A DNA stretch of 64,000 nt from Hysterangium stoloniferum (GCA_015178975.1 WHVD01000020.1:558001-622000); one strand, 5' to 3'; shown: positions 22,755 through 35,704, counted from the stretch's first letter. Program-made: numbers and translations. The notes: a model not told the origin generated them from the sequence alone.

Positions 22755-23112
22755 TATTGACAAATAAACTTGACTAGGAATGGGAAGGTTACAATACATA
22801 AGTTCGGAGGCTGTGGTTAACCGAGAGCGGAATTACGAGAAAAGGAAATAGTCCAAGGGTTACAAGTATATATAGGCATATGTGAAACATAGAGTAGAAC
22901 AGATCATCATAATAAAAAGGGACGTATCAGAGTATAACCAGATAGTACAAGTATATTTTGATTGGGGTGTAAACGGGGTTTGATCGCCATGAAAGCATAC
23001 ATCAGCATCGGGCGACTGACAGTTTCTGATGCAATGACTTGAGCAATAACTTGAAATGTTGATAGGCAGCGATATCCTCGGGGACCATTGGGTTGCGACA
23101 TGGTTATAACAT

Positions 23113-23908
23113 ATATCCATAGAGAATATAATATTAGTCCTGAGGTTTTTTTGACATTTCTACTGCTGGTAACATCTCAGATGGTGGGTCACATGAATAT
23201 TTTGCACAGCCAATGCAAGCTAGAATTCTGGTGTTGATAATCAAAGTGGTTTCTTATTGGGTCAATATATGATACAGACAAAGCATGACTTTGTTCATGG
23301 TCTAATGTATGGAGATGGGGAACTCACATATCCCTTTGTCCATCTAGTCTATTGTTCACATTGTTCCTTTATGCCACTTCTGCTCTTGTTCCTATTGCCT
23401 ATACATGTTGTGTTCCCCTTCCTCTTCCCTTGTGTCCTTCTCATCTCACATAGAGTCTATAGCCATAAAGGCTTTGACACTTTATATTTATATTTTCCCA
23501 CCCTACTGCTATCCCATATTCCTGTATCTATGGTTTCACCAGATTGAGCATGGCCTACTTCTTTGTCAGGTCATGCAAGAGAGAGCTGGCTTTGCAAATA
23601 AATTAAGTTTTCTTGCCAGTTATCAGGATCGATTAAACATACATAGATCAATGAAAATCAACAAACCATGAAAGATCTAAGACCATCTACACCTCATTGA
23701 CACCTCCAACCATGTGAGAGTCTATTGAAAATTGTAGTTTTCATTGGATGAAGGTAGGTGTGAAGAGTCAAGTAATTAGCCACTCAATGTGCAAGCAATA
23801 TCGACTTGTAACAGTGCAATAGTAAGATCAACTTATTAAGCTAGCAGTAACTAAATGATATAATAACCTACTACTCAAATGATAGAAGTAAGATTGACCT
23901 TCAAAGAG
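23113..23908 (-). repeat. Repeat R, copy 1 (unclassified)
   Basis: Reverse complement of 54770-55565; a shorter relative lies at 38080-38505. It joins a truncated G1 3' LTR on one side and the L2 5' LTR on the other in both long copies. No coding region or termini recognised. Confidence 0.75.
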
Positions 23909-24068
23909 GGACAATGGGAAAAAGAAGGACAATGGAAAAAAGAAGGACAATGGGAAAAAGAAGGACAATGGGAAAAAGAAGAACAATGGAGGGCTTGACA
24001 CAATAGGATGTGTGATGTCATGTGTAGAGATGACAAGATCACAGTGTAGGGAGTCTCACTCCCTTACA
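23909..24068 (-). mobile_element. Truncated 3' LTR of G1, copy 2
   Basis: Starts TGTAAGGGAG at 24068 in the minus sense and breaks off inside the 18 bp minisatellite. A purine-rich tract (CCCAGGGAGG in the minus sense) abuts it. Confidence 0.8.
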
Positions 24069-24136
24069 CCTCCCTGGGACTTGAATGTTGACCATCCCCG
24101 GTCAATCAACTCGTGGTCAACCAACTCGTCAAGGGT

Positions 24137-25668
24137 TTAACTGTCATCAGCAGGAATGTCAGATGGATCAATGAGAGATGCGACAGGAATGATAGTGCGA
24201 GAGCGTGGGTAGTAAGGGATGAGGCGAAAGGCGGCGTAGGAGTGTTTGTGAACTGCATCATCGAGCTCAGCTAAAATGTATACCTTATTACCAGTGCGAC
24301 GGATGACAAGCAGTGGTCCTAAGTAACGCGGCTTCGTTTTACGCGATAAATCTGTCTCAATGCGAGAATTGCGCACAAGCACAAGTGACCCTTCCTGAAA
24401 ATCATAGTCAACAATGAGATTTTCATGTTCCTTCTCAAACTGGGCAATGGAGGCATAGCGGGACTTTAAAACATGTTCCTTGATCCCGGCAAGATCCTCA
24501 GGCCACTTTTCAAGCTGTCGGGCTCGGATGGCAATGAGGTCAGCAGTAGGCAACGGCTTGTCAATTGTTGGCACAAGATATGTGGCTTCAACGATGTCAA
24601 AGGGCAAGACCGGCTCAATTCCATGAGCCATATAGAACGGGGAGTATCCAGTACTTTGCAGATAGTAACACAGTCAGCCCAAAATATATGAGGAGTAATG
24701 TCAGGCCAACGTGAGATGTCACCTTCACAGGCTTTGACTATAGATTCATGAATGGTACGATGGCTGTGTTCAACAATGCCATTAGCCTGTTTGTTGTATG
24801 GCGAGATGCGAATGTGGTGAATGTGATACTTCATAGCTAGCCAATCCAATGCTGCAATAAAAGGAGTGCCATTGTCAGTGATGATTTCCGAGAGCGCACC
24901 CCAGCGACAGGGAATATCATTAAATATGAATTTTCCCAGTGTTGCCACCGTTTCTTGTGCCAGCATCTTGAACTCCGGATACGAAGTTAGAGAACAGCGA
25001 CCCTGAACAATGTACTGCAAACCTGACGCCCTCGGCATGTGCATAGTGTCGAGGTGTGCGTGCTGGAAGAGGGAGCCGGGAGTTGCGACGGTAGGCGGGA
25101 TAAAGACATGTTGGGTGTTATGTAGTTGACATTCATGACATGTCTTGACAAACCACACTATGTTATGATCGAGTCCTGGCCACCAAAAACGGTTCGACAA
25201 ATTCCTGCGAGTAGAAAATGCTTGTTTGTGTCCGAGCTGATCATGAGCCTGAGAAATGAGAGATAGACGCTTTTCAATATCCAAAACAACAAGCCTATGC
25301 ATTCCTGGACTATGATGTGCCAGAGCTTCCTGTCCCTGACAAAAAAGAAGCATTGACCTTTTAATAAATTGCTTTGTGGCTTCATCGGATAGTCCTGATG
25401 GCTTTTGAGTGGTAGAAAGAAAGTCGAATATGAGGGGAAGTTGTGAGTCCATAAAGATTTCAGCTTGAGTACATGGCATGTCAATAGCGGGAGTGCCAGC
25501 TGATTGATTGAATGAAAACGCTGCAAGAGGGGAGGGTGGGCTTAGCACCACAAAGTCATTCCCGAAATACCTGTCCTGATCCATCCAGCTGTTAACCCAC
25601 AATCCCAATCCTAACACATCATCCATCCACCCATCATCCCTATCCTCGACATCTCCTTCGGTACCCAT
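24137..25668 (-). pseudogene. G1 integrase, copy 2
   Basis: Not interrupted by copia here, so the whole domain is readable: HHCC region, Asp at HLDTMHM and ITDNGTP, Glu in QANGIVEHSHRTIHES. A frameshift near 24650-24680 moves from the frame ending in RSIWLMEL to the one continuing MAHGIEPVLPFDIVEATYLVP down to the stop at 24137. The C-terminal part has the usual GPLLVIRRTGNKVYILAELD barrel-like segment and no chromodomain. Confidence 0.85.
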
Positions 25669-27960
25669 CTCCTGGATAACCCATCAGGTCCAGTGTGATC
25701 CTTTCCAGGCACATGGACAAGCTGAAACATAAAAACAAAATTGCTGCGATCCAGCGGTTCATAGCATTGTTTGGCTGAATGTCGGGGTTATTGAGCATTC
25801 CCTTGATGTATTTAGCGTCAACCTCGAGCTGGAAAGAAGGAAGTCCAATACGATAGATCCTGAGGGCTCTTAATGCACAATAAACACTGTAGAGCTCGAG
25901 TTTTGGCTGCAAATAACAAGACTCGCAGTCGTTCCACGTGATAGAACCATACCGGGAAGGCCTGCGCCGGTCCTTTTCATCCAACTGATAGATGATCCAT
26001 CCCACAGCGATATTTGAAGAGTCAATGGCTACGATGATCGATCTCCCACATGCATAATCGAGGGGAACGAGGGTGGGTGCTGACATAATGGCTCTCTTGA
26101 GTAAATTCATGGCTTTTTGCTGTGGCTCATCCCAAATGAAAGGCAGGTCTTTTCGTGTCAGTGAGATCAGTGGACGAGAAATTTCAGTGAACTGGTCAAT
26201 AAAAATTTGGATGACTCCACAGGTGCCCAAAAATCCTCGGACTTCGGTGAGATTCTCACAGGGGGGCCAATTAAGAATTTTAGAGATCCGTGCCTGGTCA
26301 GGAATGTGGCCATCGTAATTGCATGTGTGGCCGACAATATTAACTTCTGGCATGCCAATGTATAGTTTGCTGGCTGAAAAAGTCCCTCCAGTGTGCCTGA
26401 TCCTGTGAAAAATGCGGTTAACATCCTGAAAATGTTCCCAGACAAAATGACGAATGCCAGGGTTTTCCGGAATGGTTTCATAACTGCCATCCTGTAGTTC
26501 GTAGCGAGTCGTAGGCCCCAATACAGGTATATTGTCAAGAAAGGGTGGGGCAATGGCCATTTCATCCTGTAAAATAAAGGTAACATGGCCCTGAAAAATA
26601 GAGACTGAGTTGGACCAGCCCATAGGAAGGCATGTAAGATGGTGCGGCCCGAGGGGGGTTTGAAACATTGTGAGGTCGCGGGACTGTTCGGCTAGCAGCG
26701 CATGATCGTATCCAACATACAAGTCACCTAACATGTAAATAGAGCGTCCAGCACAGTGCTCAGCATAAGGCTCGATGTTAGGTGGGATGCCAGCATCTTT
26801 GATCGTGATCGCGTTAAGTGGCTGCAAGTCGTGAACAATGCGAAACTTTCCATTCTTCTTGGGCACACAAAACCACCGAGACCAATAAGATGACCCAGAT
26901 GGCTCATAAACACCACTCGATATCTTCTTTTTGATAAACTGAATTACCTCCTCTTTGATTCCAAGTGGGATTGGAATATTCTTGAGTGTCCAAGGTTCGT
27001 GTTCAATGGTTGGAATAATAATTGGGTCAAAATAATCCATGCAGAATGTCCCCCATTCAGAGTCGTCCCAGGCCAAGGCCAACTCATTGCTGATGAGATC
27101 CTGGAATGCGAACTTCAATTCTTCTGCAGTGAGGAAGTTTCTGTCAACCTTGAGCTCCCCCCATCGGTCTTCAGTAAGCCATGAGCCAGAAGTCACAATG
27201 TCAGGTGGAGTGGGGGAGACAGTGGGCAAGGAGTCGAGAGGGTTATCAGAAAATCGCCGCTTTGGCACTGCATCTTCAGGCATCGTTGTAGGGACTGGAT
27301 GGACCTTCCTTGCAACCAGCTTGTATTTCAGTGCTAAAGTGGGTGAAGAGAGACTATAAGTCTGGCAAAAATACAGCTCAGCAAAATGAGACTGGACCGA
27401 GAGGAGCCCGGGCAGGTTGCCAGTAGGAAGCTGTGTGGAAAGGGATAAGAGGAGCTCCGATAATGAAGGAATGGTAGGCAGACATGTGTGTTCATTAGCA
27501 AGTAATAAATCCGAGGATGGTCCTGGAACATTTGGTGGATGCACATGCGGTCACATGGGAACATGTAGCTTAAACCCAGGTCGTGAGGGTCCTGAAGCAA
27601 CAACATCTCACCAATGTCCTCTGTGTCAGCTTTTGCAGAGATCTGGAAGGGGCGCCCTAAAAGAAGATGATAAGGTGCATTTTGAATGATCCACGTGTGA
27701 ACACTGATTGCAATGCCACCAATCATAAGCTGCAAGTTTTCGATGATGCCAAAGGTCGTACAAATGCCACCATTTGCATTGTGCATGTTAAGCTTTAGAT
27801 CTGTGCTAAATGGCAGTGCCATACCTTTGGCAGCCACTTCGCTGACACAAACAAGTTCTGAACCGGGGTCATAAAGCCCCACCTCTGAAAATGTTTCCTG
27901 AATTTTAATGTCCAATTCCATAATCGTGGCAGAATGGAGTGGTGCTGCTTGAGAAAGCAA
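25640..27960 (-). pseudogene. G1 protease, RT and RNase H, copy 2
   Basis: The 634-codon RT-RNase H frame (25640-27544) has the same protein sequence as copy 1, including the FLDNIPV active-site change (Asn codon 26531-26533) and the same downstream frameshift. The protease frame is 27334-27960. Confidence 0.9.
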
Positions 27961-29220
27961 AGATGTGGAGACGGCAGGAGGGGCAGGGGCTTGTGATGGT
28001 GCAGAAAATATGGGGATTCAGTTGATTTTACAACCATCCACAAAAAGCTTTCGCACTTCTGGTGCCAAGGCCAGAATCTCACCATGGGAAACAGAAAAAG
28101 ACACATCCATCATTCTCTCAAACACCTGCTGTGCAATACCTGCATCTTCAATTTTCGCTTTGTCGTGGAATTGTGGAGGCTTCCTATCAGTGGAAGATGC
28201 TGGGACATTGCTGGATGGCTCGGCACTGGATGGGGAGGTTGTAGGAGGACTGGTCCGACCCTTGTAGTTAGCCAAAGCAAGCGGATCCGAGGTCAAATCA
28301 TCCTCAACAGGAACATGGTTGTCAACAACTTCCTCAATGAAACTTGCCATCGTCACTAAGGGGGGCTGTACAGCTGGAGATACTTCAAAGAACAGGGCAG
28401 TGGTTTGATCAGGTGATGAAGCTGGATTACTTGCTGAAATACAAGCCTGTTCCTGGTCAACGACGAACTTGATGCCCCGTGGATGATTTGGCAACTGGCT
28501 GCCATTAGGCAAGTGCCAGAAGCCCTCAACAATGGTAACTTTACCAGCATGCAAGTACTCCTGGCCAATAGGACAATGTCGAGACCAATGGACATTGGTA
28601 GGATCTTTGCAAAAGAGACAAACTGGTGGATCCATAGAGGCTTGAGTAACCTGAGGAGGACTGGAGGCAGACACAGGGACAGGAACAAACTTTGCAACAA
28701 GGGGGAATGTGGTGTACAAACGAGCATATGTCATTGCATAGTCTTTGTCATGGACAGTAAGAGACTCCAGGCATTTTAGAAGGGCATGCAAATCATTGGA
28801 AAGGTGGTGTGAACTCAGAGGGAGAGTGATGGCTCGAGTGACAACTGTGGTGTCAGAAGAGGCTCCGTGGGGCCTAGATACAGAGGGAGAGACAGGAGTG
28901 TTGAAGCCCTCTGGTGGACTCCTATCGAAAGTGTTGACATCAAATATGTACTTTCTACCACTGAAGACATCTTGCCAATCATATGTATGGCTTTGTGCAG
29001 GGGTGATTTGGGTGGGTCATCAATAGCCGTTGCTCGAGTTTTTGCTTGGTATCCTCATGGACACCAAACCAGAAATAACGGTCACATTTCTCAGCAGTGA
29101 TGATGTTCTCAGAAATGAGGTAATGGGAAATTGCCTGAAAACTCAACTTATAAGTACGGAGTTCAGCATCGGTCAATATAGACTCGCTGGAGTGCTTCTG
29201 TGTAAGCTGAATGAGGGACT

Positions 29221-29644
29221 TGTCACAACTGTCACATGTCACGATATTGTCACAAACAATCAAAGGTAACTTTCGACAACTCTTCGACTTATCGAATTCA
29301 ACTCGACAAAAACCGAACATTATTCGACACCATTGAATCTCTTTCCACATGTCTCATTTCAACGTCATGTATGATTTCATAATTAGTTCATAACATAGAT
29401 ACGACGAAAAGCATAAAAGGGCTACGAAAGGAGCGAGGGAAGTCAGTCGAAACATCTGTATACTAGTAGCATTAGTAATCTATCTTGTCGTAACTTCTTT
29501 GACAAATACTTCCATGAGTTCTCACGACTGGTAATAGCCTCTTACTTCATCGACAGGTAGAATATATACTTCATCGAACGAGGCTTTCGAGTTCGATTAG
29601 TAGAATATTATTCGACTTTATTGAAGAATAATCGATTCGTGACA
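29221..29644. mobile_element. Solo LTR (424 bp) in G1 gag
   Basis: TGTCAC…GTGACA ends with a perfect 5 bp target duplication GGACT (29216-29220, 29645-29649). Rich in TTCGA/TCGAA words; no ORF. Copy 1 shows the uninterrupted target. Confidence 0.85.
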
Positions 29645-30200
29645 GGACTGCCGTATATAACACTTTTCCGTAAAGGCACCCTCAAAAGCATCTTCAATGG
29701 CAGCTTTAAAGGTAGGCCAGTCCACTGGAGAATAGCCCTTAAATGTTTTGAAGACATCCCACTGCTGCCTGGAAAGGTAATGGAATACAAAGGTGACCTT
29801 TTCACAGTCTGGGAGTTGTGCATTGTCAGCACAATTTTCAAACTGCTCCAAAAACTCCTCAATATAATCTTCATTTCCATCAAACATTTTTGGATCCCAG
29901 TTAGAGCCAGGAGTAGGCATGGCACCTTTTCCAGTCAGGACAGTAGCCATAGGGTGTGGGCTGGAAATGGGAAGGGCCAGGGGGAGTAACTGCAGAGAGG
30001 CTGGAGAAGAAGGGAACACTGCTGGACAAAGCTGGAATGAGGGGAGTGCAGTCCGAACAAAGGGGAAACTATTCAAAGGTGCCACAGACAGATCAGGCTG
30101 TGAACGGTCATCCTGGGGCTCTGGACTGGAGTGACGGGTGAGAGAGGAGATGTTTGAGGGGGAAGCTGACAGTTCAGAAGGTAAAAGAGGTGGAGAGTTA

Positions 30201-30875
30201 GGAGGATATCTGAAAACTATTAAGTATACCAAATCCTAATATACTCTAAAGGTCATTTAAACATCTGGGATGTGATTCAAACATAATTTGGTTTTTAAAA
30301 ACTTTTTGAAAGCTTTAAACTCTCTCATACATTACAAACTAATGAATCTTTCTGGACACAAGTAGACAATAAAAAAAATTAGTAGTTTGAAACACTAATA
30401 CTTTGAAAAAATAGATACCTTTAAATAGTCCATTCCATGCATATGTATATCATTGGCACCTCTAAATACATATGTATTACTTCAGAATAGATCTGTCAAT
30501 CTAAACAGATTTCTACTTGATTCAACATACCCAGAATATATAGGGGGTTTTACTTAATAAAGACAGCTGTGGTATGAAAATTTCCAATAATATTTTACAT
30601 ATTTTACATGGAAATAACTTCATTACAACTTTTAAAAAACAAAGTACTAATAAAAGTATTAGTAGGCATCTGTAAAAGGAAGGAAATTATATACAATGGA
30701 ATTTGTTAAATAACTATGGGTTGTATAAGATGTAATATGGAGAACTATTTCTGATGGTTGTTTTTTGATGATATAATTGTTTCAGAATAGATATCACTAT
30801 TTAAAGATGGAGTTTTGTAAAAATAAGACTTTTATTAGTAAATATTTGAGATTATAGTAATTATAAACACCCTCC
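30201..30875. mobile_element. MITE-like element with TTA duplication, PIF/Harbinger type likely
   Basis: 675 bp AT-rich block flanked by TTA (30198-30200, 30876-30878), with short imperfect inverted ends GGAGGATATCT and GGAGGGTGTTT. The TTA target duplication is typical of PIF/Harbinger. No transposase inside. Confidence 0.55.
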
Positions 30876-31091
30876 TTACTGGGGTCAATTAATGGAAGGG
30901 AAGAGGATTGATGAAGAGGGGAGGGGGTCAATGGATGTTGAGGAATGGAAGTGGTGGCACATTCACGAGAGTGAAGAGTGCAAGGTGGCAGGGCCAGCTT
31001 TAATTTCATTTTGGGAGGAATTGTTTACAGATAAAAGAAGACTCCTTAATCTTTAAGGAGGAAGGGTTCGACAGAGTGTGGGGCTCCGATA

Positions 31092-31467
31092 TGTAAGATA
31101 TGTTGTGCTGTGAGCACAAAATATCTAATGTAAAAAGATGAGTAAAATCTGATGATATTCTAGGGAACTTGGGAGACTTTATATACAGAAAAACTATGAG
31201 TGGCACAATCTTTAAAGAACAAAAGCACATGTTGAGGACAATAGGAAAAAGAGGGACAATGGGAAAAAGAAGGACAATGGGAAAAAGAAGGACAATGGGA
31301 AAAAGAAGGACAATGGGAAAAAGAAGGACAATGGGAAAAAGAAGGACAATGGGAAAAAGAAGGACAATGGGAAAAAGAAGAACAATAGAGGGCTCGACAC
31401 AATAGGATGCATGACATCACACATATTGATGACAAGATCACAGTGTAGGGAGTCTCTCTCCCTTACA
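31092..31467 (-). mobile_element. 5' LTR of G1, copy 2
   Basis: 376 bp, TGTAAGGGAGAG at 31467 to CTTACA at 31092 in the minus sense, with about eight minisatellite units (31233-31390). Flank TTTGT matches that of copy 1. Confidence 0.8.
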
Positions 31468-31904
31468 ACAAACATCAGCTAGACTATATAGACTGTGGAA
31501 TGTATGCAATACTAGATCCAGTAATAATAAAAGCCCAAACAAGTAGACATAAATCAGGACAAATAAACACCAAACTAGGTGTTAGGGATGGAATGGAATG
31601 GGGGCAGAGTCCAAAACATGACAGGTCATTTGACCATAATAAGAGCAGAGCTCAGTTAGTGAGCTGACAGGTTGTCTGGGTGGAGTCCGGTGACTGGTGT
31701 GTGGAATGGAGTCGGACATAGACAGGTTTAATGTGCATGGGTCCCAGCAGGTTGTCCAGTTGTGAACTTCAACTTGGTGGGCATATAGTCAGGTGCATAT
31801 AAGGCAGGGTCCAGATGCCAGCAGGTTTTCTAGTTATCTATAACCTGGTATAGAGAGTCAAGTGCATGTAGGATGCGGTCCAGAGCCCAGTGGGTTTTCT
31901 AGTA
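31468..31904 (-). repeat. Old N-related LTR fragment, inverted copy
   Basis: Mirror of 4284-4716 with the same G1 junction. Homology ends near AAAACCCACTGGGC, after which the two loci differ, marking the breakpoint of the inverted duplication. Confidence 0.75.
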
Positions 31905-32724
31905 AATAGGGATCTCGCGAAAGTAGTGTGTCTAGCCGTGTCTAGCTGAGCTAGCTAGCTCTTCTAGATGACTCTAGACAATATAGACGGCATACTTACT
32001 GATCTTCCCACCTTCCTGATGTGCTCTCAACTGGGATTCTTCTATCTCGTACTTATCTCTGGTACCACTTACTCTCTACTCCGTACCTGAACATGGTGCA
32101 TAATAGTACTGCGCGTGATGGCATGGGAACCGTGACTTGTTCGTCAACTGTTTACTCCTCACATCTGGCGTTTTTATGATCAGATTTTGCAGTGATTTAT
32201 TTACAGTTGAACTTGAAGCAGGTTGCGTCGGCTTGCGCAGCGGGTCATTCACCTTCCCTGTGTCAGTTTGGGGTGGCGGCGGTCTTCCCTTGTAAATCTA
32301 GAAGTTCTTTCTGATCTCGACTCCAGAGAGAACATCGCACCATGAAGTGGATAAAGGTGCGTATGCACGCATCATTGATGCACGGTGTGACACTGTTGCC
32401 ATGACTAGGTGTCTCTGGATCGTGGATAGACCTGACCATTATACTCACCGACCATCTCATCGGCCGCTTCGCCGGTATATAGGGCGCTTGAGTGTAGGTA
32501 CAAACTATGCCATTTCCTATTGCTATTTCTGCCACTCTCATTCAGCATTCAGAGTCCCTGCACAGTAATGAGGTTCGACATGCGCGCTTGGGTGCTTTAG
32601 GCATAAAGGTTCTTGCTGAGCTGCTAGGCCCCACGTGAGGAAAAAATACATTACATCTTCACTCTGATATGTTCATCTATGCCTCATTATTTGAAGAGCG
32701 GTTGTCGCTATTGCGCGGTTATAT
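31905..32724. other. No recognisable gene or repeat
   Basis: About 820 bp of GC-balanced sequence not seen elsewhere in the window. Two short overlapping ORFs on opposite strands (32263-32541 minus, 32347-32568 plus) have no supporting features. Confidence 0.5.
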
Positions 32725-32981
32725 TGTATACACCGCGTAGAGTCCGTTTCTAAAGCGAACATCATCAGTTTATGTCTAATATAATGCCCTTTCTCTTCCG
32801 CCCATATAATTTGTTGCTGTAGCACTTGTGTCCGTTTGAATTTCCTTCACGCCGTTCAATTCCCACTCACCGAGTCTTCCGCCAACTGCTCAAGCGCCTC
32901 CCACCGTAACTCGGTGTTTCCTATGTGATCGACCTCTACCTTCTTCCCTGCGTCAACTCAACAAAAACGCCAGATATAAAG

Positions 32982-33151
32982 ATGTCCTTGAAGCTCGTTC
33001 TTTGGTCCCCCGAATTTAAAATATTTAAAGACGGCGATATGACGGAGATTAGATTGAAAGGTATATCCCTTGAGGGACAGAAGACGAAGGTTACTCTGGT
33101 GAGGGCGGTTTATTTTAAGAGTAAATGCGTGCTGGCAGACGATCCACTGTA
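32982..33151 (+). CDS. Outer P-arm ORF, probable first exon, unknown function
   Basis: Opens at ATG 32982 with MSLKLVLWSPEFKIFKDG and stays open to a TATGT/GTATGT donor-like site at about 33151; sequence after an AG at about 33197 continues as KLANG-like in the other arms and ends in LLPLG. Copies in the other arms (minus strand near 3430 and 36930; the 3' end at 1-86) carry frameshifts. The protein is not recognised. Confidence 0.3.
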
Positions 33152-33963
33152 TGTATTCTACGTTTTGCTCTCTTTGTTCTTCTATTTCACCGCCTCGTCT
33201 CGAGAAGCTGGCCAACGGACGAGCCCGGGCTCACTAATGCAACTCAGGACTGGCCATGTCCCTTTTAAAGAACACCTCTATCGCATTAAGAAGGTGCATC
33301 TCATGCCTCTAGGTAGAAGAAACTGTTTTCCAGTTCTTCAGATCATGATGTAACGCACTGTCTTAAGAGAAAGATGTTAGCTGACCTGCCCACGTCTCTG
33401 TTCACTCTCCTACAACTTCCATCAAACCGAGGTGGCTAATGTTTTATCAATTACTCCAGTCGCTTAAAGGGGATTTTTCCCGAGCACCTGAGACATCAGT
33501 ATGTTCAATACAAATGCTTAGTGACATTAAGAAAGGAAACTAGAAATGATTTTAGCAAATATGTTGTTTTACGCTGGGTAACGCTCTCATAAACATGGAA
33601 TAATAACAAATAAATAAACACCAATTGAGAAGTCGAATTCGACCAGGTTTCTCCTCCATGGGAAAGTCATATTTACCCTTGTCATCTTTCGCTTATTTGG
33701 AAGAGTTTCACGATGTGCGGTTGAGAGGTTAAAACAAGCTTGTTCACATAATCAACCATTCCACCAAACTAAAGAATGTCATAACGCAGAACGAGCGAGG
33801 CAACTTAAAACAACAATGTACTCCATCAATACTTCAAGACAGAAAGTGACTAGATCGAGAAGGTCAGCCTACGAATTCAAGTTAGAGATATGAATCAAAG
33901 CCCACCTTCGGACCGAATGTGTACATGGAAATTGCACCATATCTCGGCGTAGTAATTAAAATT

Positions 33964-34139
33964 CTAGTAGTCCCTCTGGGGCACGCCTTCTTGGCGGGCT
34001 TCGTTCAAATCTGCATGCGTTAAGTCTAAGGCGGTACATCTCTTACGAGGAGAAATAACCCACTAGGAGGATTGGGGCTGGAAGAAACAAAGGGAAGGAG
34101 CAAAACGGCGAGAATGACGGTGAAAACGGTCAATTGCAT
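33964..34139 (-). CDS. Putative 40-aa secreted peptide, two exons (P copy 2, left arm)
   Basis: Exons 34139-34064 and 34010-33964, 53 bp intron 34063-34011 with a CTTAAC branch site. The product is the same as that of the right-arm gene: signal peptide MQLTVFTVILAVLLLPF, mature part with NLNEARQEG and ending QRDY. Promoter region runs inward from 34140. Confidence 0.5.
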
Positions 34140-34555
34140 GGTGGCTGGTGGAGATACTTATCACAAATGAATCAACTGGGTTTATGTTGTATCAATGCTT
34201 TTCTTGTACTTAGTATTTATATCAAGTCAGAATCAGCTGGCTACCTTTCGGGGGATTCAATACGGCGTTCCCATGGCATCTGAGTTGGGGTAAGTTTAGT
34301 TTCCATTGACACATTTCAAATTGACACAATTAATCCATGGCATGGAAACAGCCATGATTAAGGAACCCATCGAAGGAGGTACATTGGGGTGAGACACACC
34401 ACTGGGGATCGGGTTTTAGGTTGCAGCTCAGTACTAGCAACACTCTCACATTGAAATCACAAAACGCCGCACGACAAAGCGTGAATTGCATTGATAATGG
34501 CAGGGCACCCACCACAAATGGATTAGCTCGGTTTTTCCTGTACTTCTCACTTATA

Positions 34556-35394
34556 ATTGGTTAGCGTCAGTTGAACTTCACGTAAGATATATTGTACGTA
34601 TCCAATACGATTCCTTCATGTGGTGTCCATGACCTATACACAAAAGGTTCGGCATCAGATTCGCCACCGAAGGCGAGAGAGGAAGGTGGGGCGGGTATGA
34701 ATCAACGGTTGCACTCAGTCTTTTTTTCTTCTGAGGAAATCTTTTCTCTCACACCTTATTTTTCATATCAGGTAGGAAATTTCGGCCATCAAAATGGCAA
34801 GAAGCTTACTATGCATCCGGCTTGTCCTAATGCTTATATAGTCCGCCAAGCCGTGTGGGGCGTGAAGATATGAATCAGGGTCACGTGAGATACATTACGA
34901 TCCATTACCATTTCTTCAATCGGTGTCCGTGACCTACCCATAAAAGGTCCGGCATCAGATTCGCAACCAAAGGAAGAGGGAAAGGTGCGTGCGGGTATAA
35001 ATCAGCGGTTGCACCCGTTTATTATCCCTGCATCCGGCTTGTAGTCCGCCAAGCCGTGCCCGATGACTGTCCCGTGGTGTCCGGCGTGGAGGTATGCATC
35101 AGTTTCACGTGAGATACATTTTACGTATCAATCACCATTACTTCATGCGGGGTTCATGAACTACACACAAAATGTCCGGGTATCAGAAAGGCGAGAAAGG
35201 TCCGTGCGGGTATGAATCAGCGGTTGCACTCAGGTGTCTTCTGAAGAAATCTTTCTCTCATTTTCAACATCAGGATGACAATAGGATTATTTATTGCTGC
35301 AGCCCGCTTTTCCTGGTACTTATCGTCCTCCGTGCCCCATGACTGTCTATAATGTTGTCCTTGGCTGAGGCCAAACGGAGAAATTCTGGTTAGC
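34556..35394. other. Spacer of P copy 2, degenerate tandem units
   Basis: Three or more diverged copies of a unit with CACGTGAGATACATT, GGTGTCC…GACCTA, GGCATCAGATTCGC and GGTTGCACTC words (about 34577, 34880, 35100). One unit includes the TATA-led MHSKLLAIL frame on the minus strand (about 34820-34845). No gene supported. Confidence 0.5.
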
Positions 35395-35704
35395 AGTGAT
35401 AAGTACAGGAAAAACCGAGCTAATCCATTTGTGGTGTGTGCCTCACTATCAACGCAATTCACGCTTTTCCGTGCGGCGTTTTGTGATTTTAATCTGAGAC
35501 TGTTGCTAGTAACGAGCTGTAACATAGGAACCCGATCCCCAGTGCTGTGTCTCACCTCAACGTACCTCCTTCGATGGCTCTTTAATGGCGGCTGTTTCCA
35601 TGCCACGGATTCATTGCATCAATTGAAATGCGTGTTGAATCCCCAAAAAGGTAACGAGCCCGATGGCACAATGTATCTCATGTGTTCAGCTGATTCTGGC
35701 TTGA

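Larger units (their letters stand above)
19742..23111 (-). mobile_element. 5' LTR of L2 (minus copy), split by a pogo transposon
   Basis: LTR parts 19742-20130 and 22755-23111, together about 745 bp, against 739 bp for the plus copy (57173-57911). Ends TGTTAAG and TATAACA. Its outer end at 23111 abuts repeat R, an arrangement mirrored at 55565/57173. Confidence 0.9.
28018..31009 (-). pseudogene. G1 gag, copy 2, with two insertions
   Basis: Gag starts at ATG 31009 and ends at 28018. It is interrupted by a 675 bp element (30201-30875) and a 424 bp LTR (29221-29644), both absent from copy 1, which preserves both empty sites (near 5272 and 5846). Confidence 0.85.

Noticed and set aside
31169..31405. 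ORF encoding repeated GKRRTM units
   Set aside because: Simple translation of the 18 bp minisatellite in the G1 LTR; no start context or other support.
35217..35606. 129-codon minus ORF in the P spacer
   Set aside because: The equivalent in P copy 1 is split between frames; substitutions do not respect the frame.
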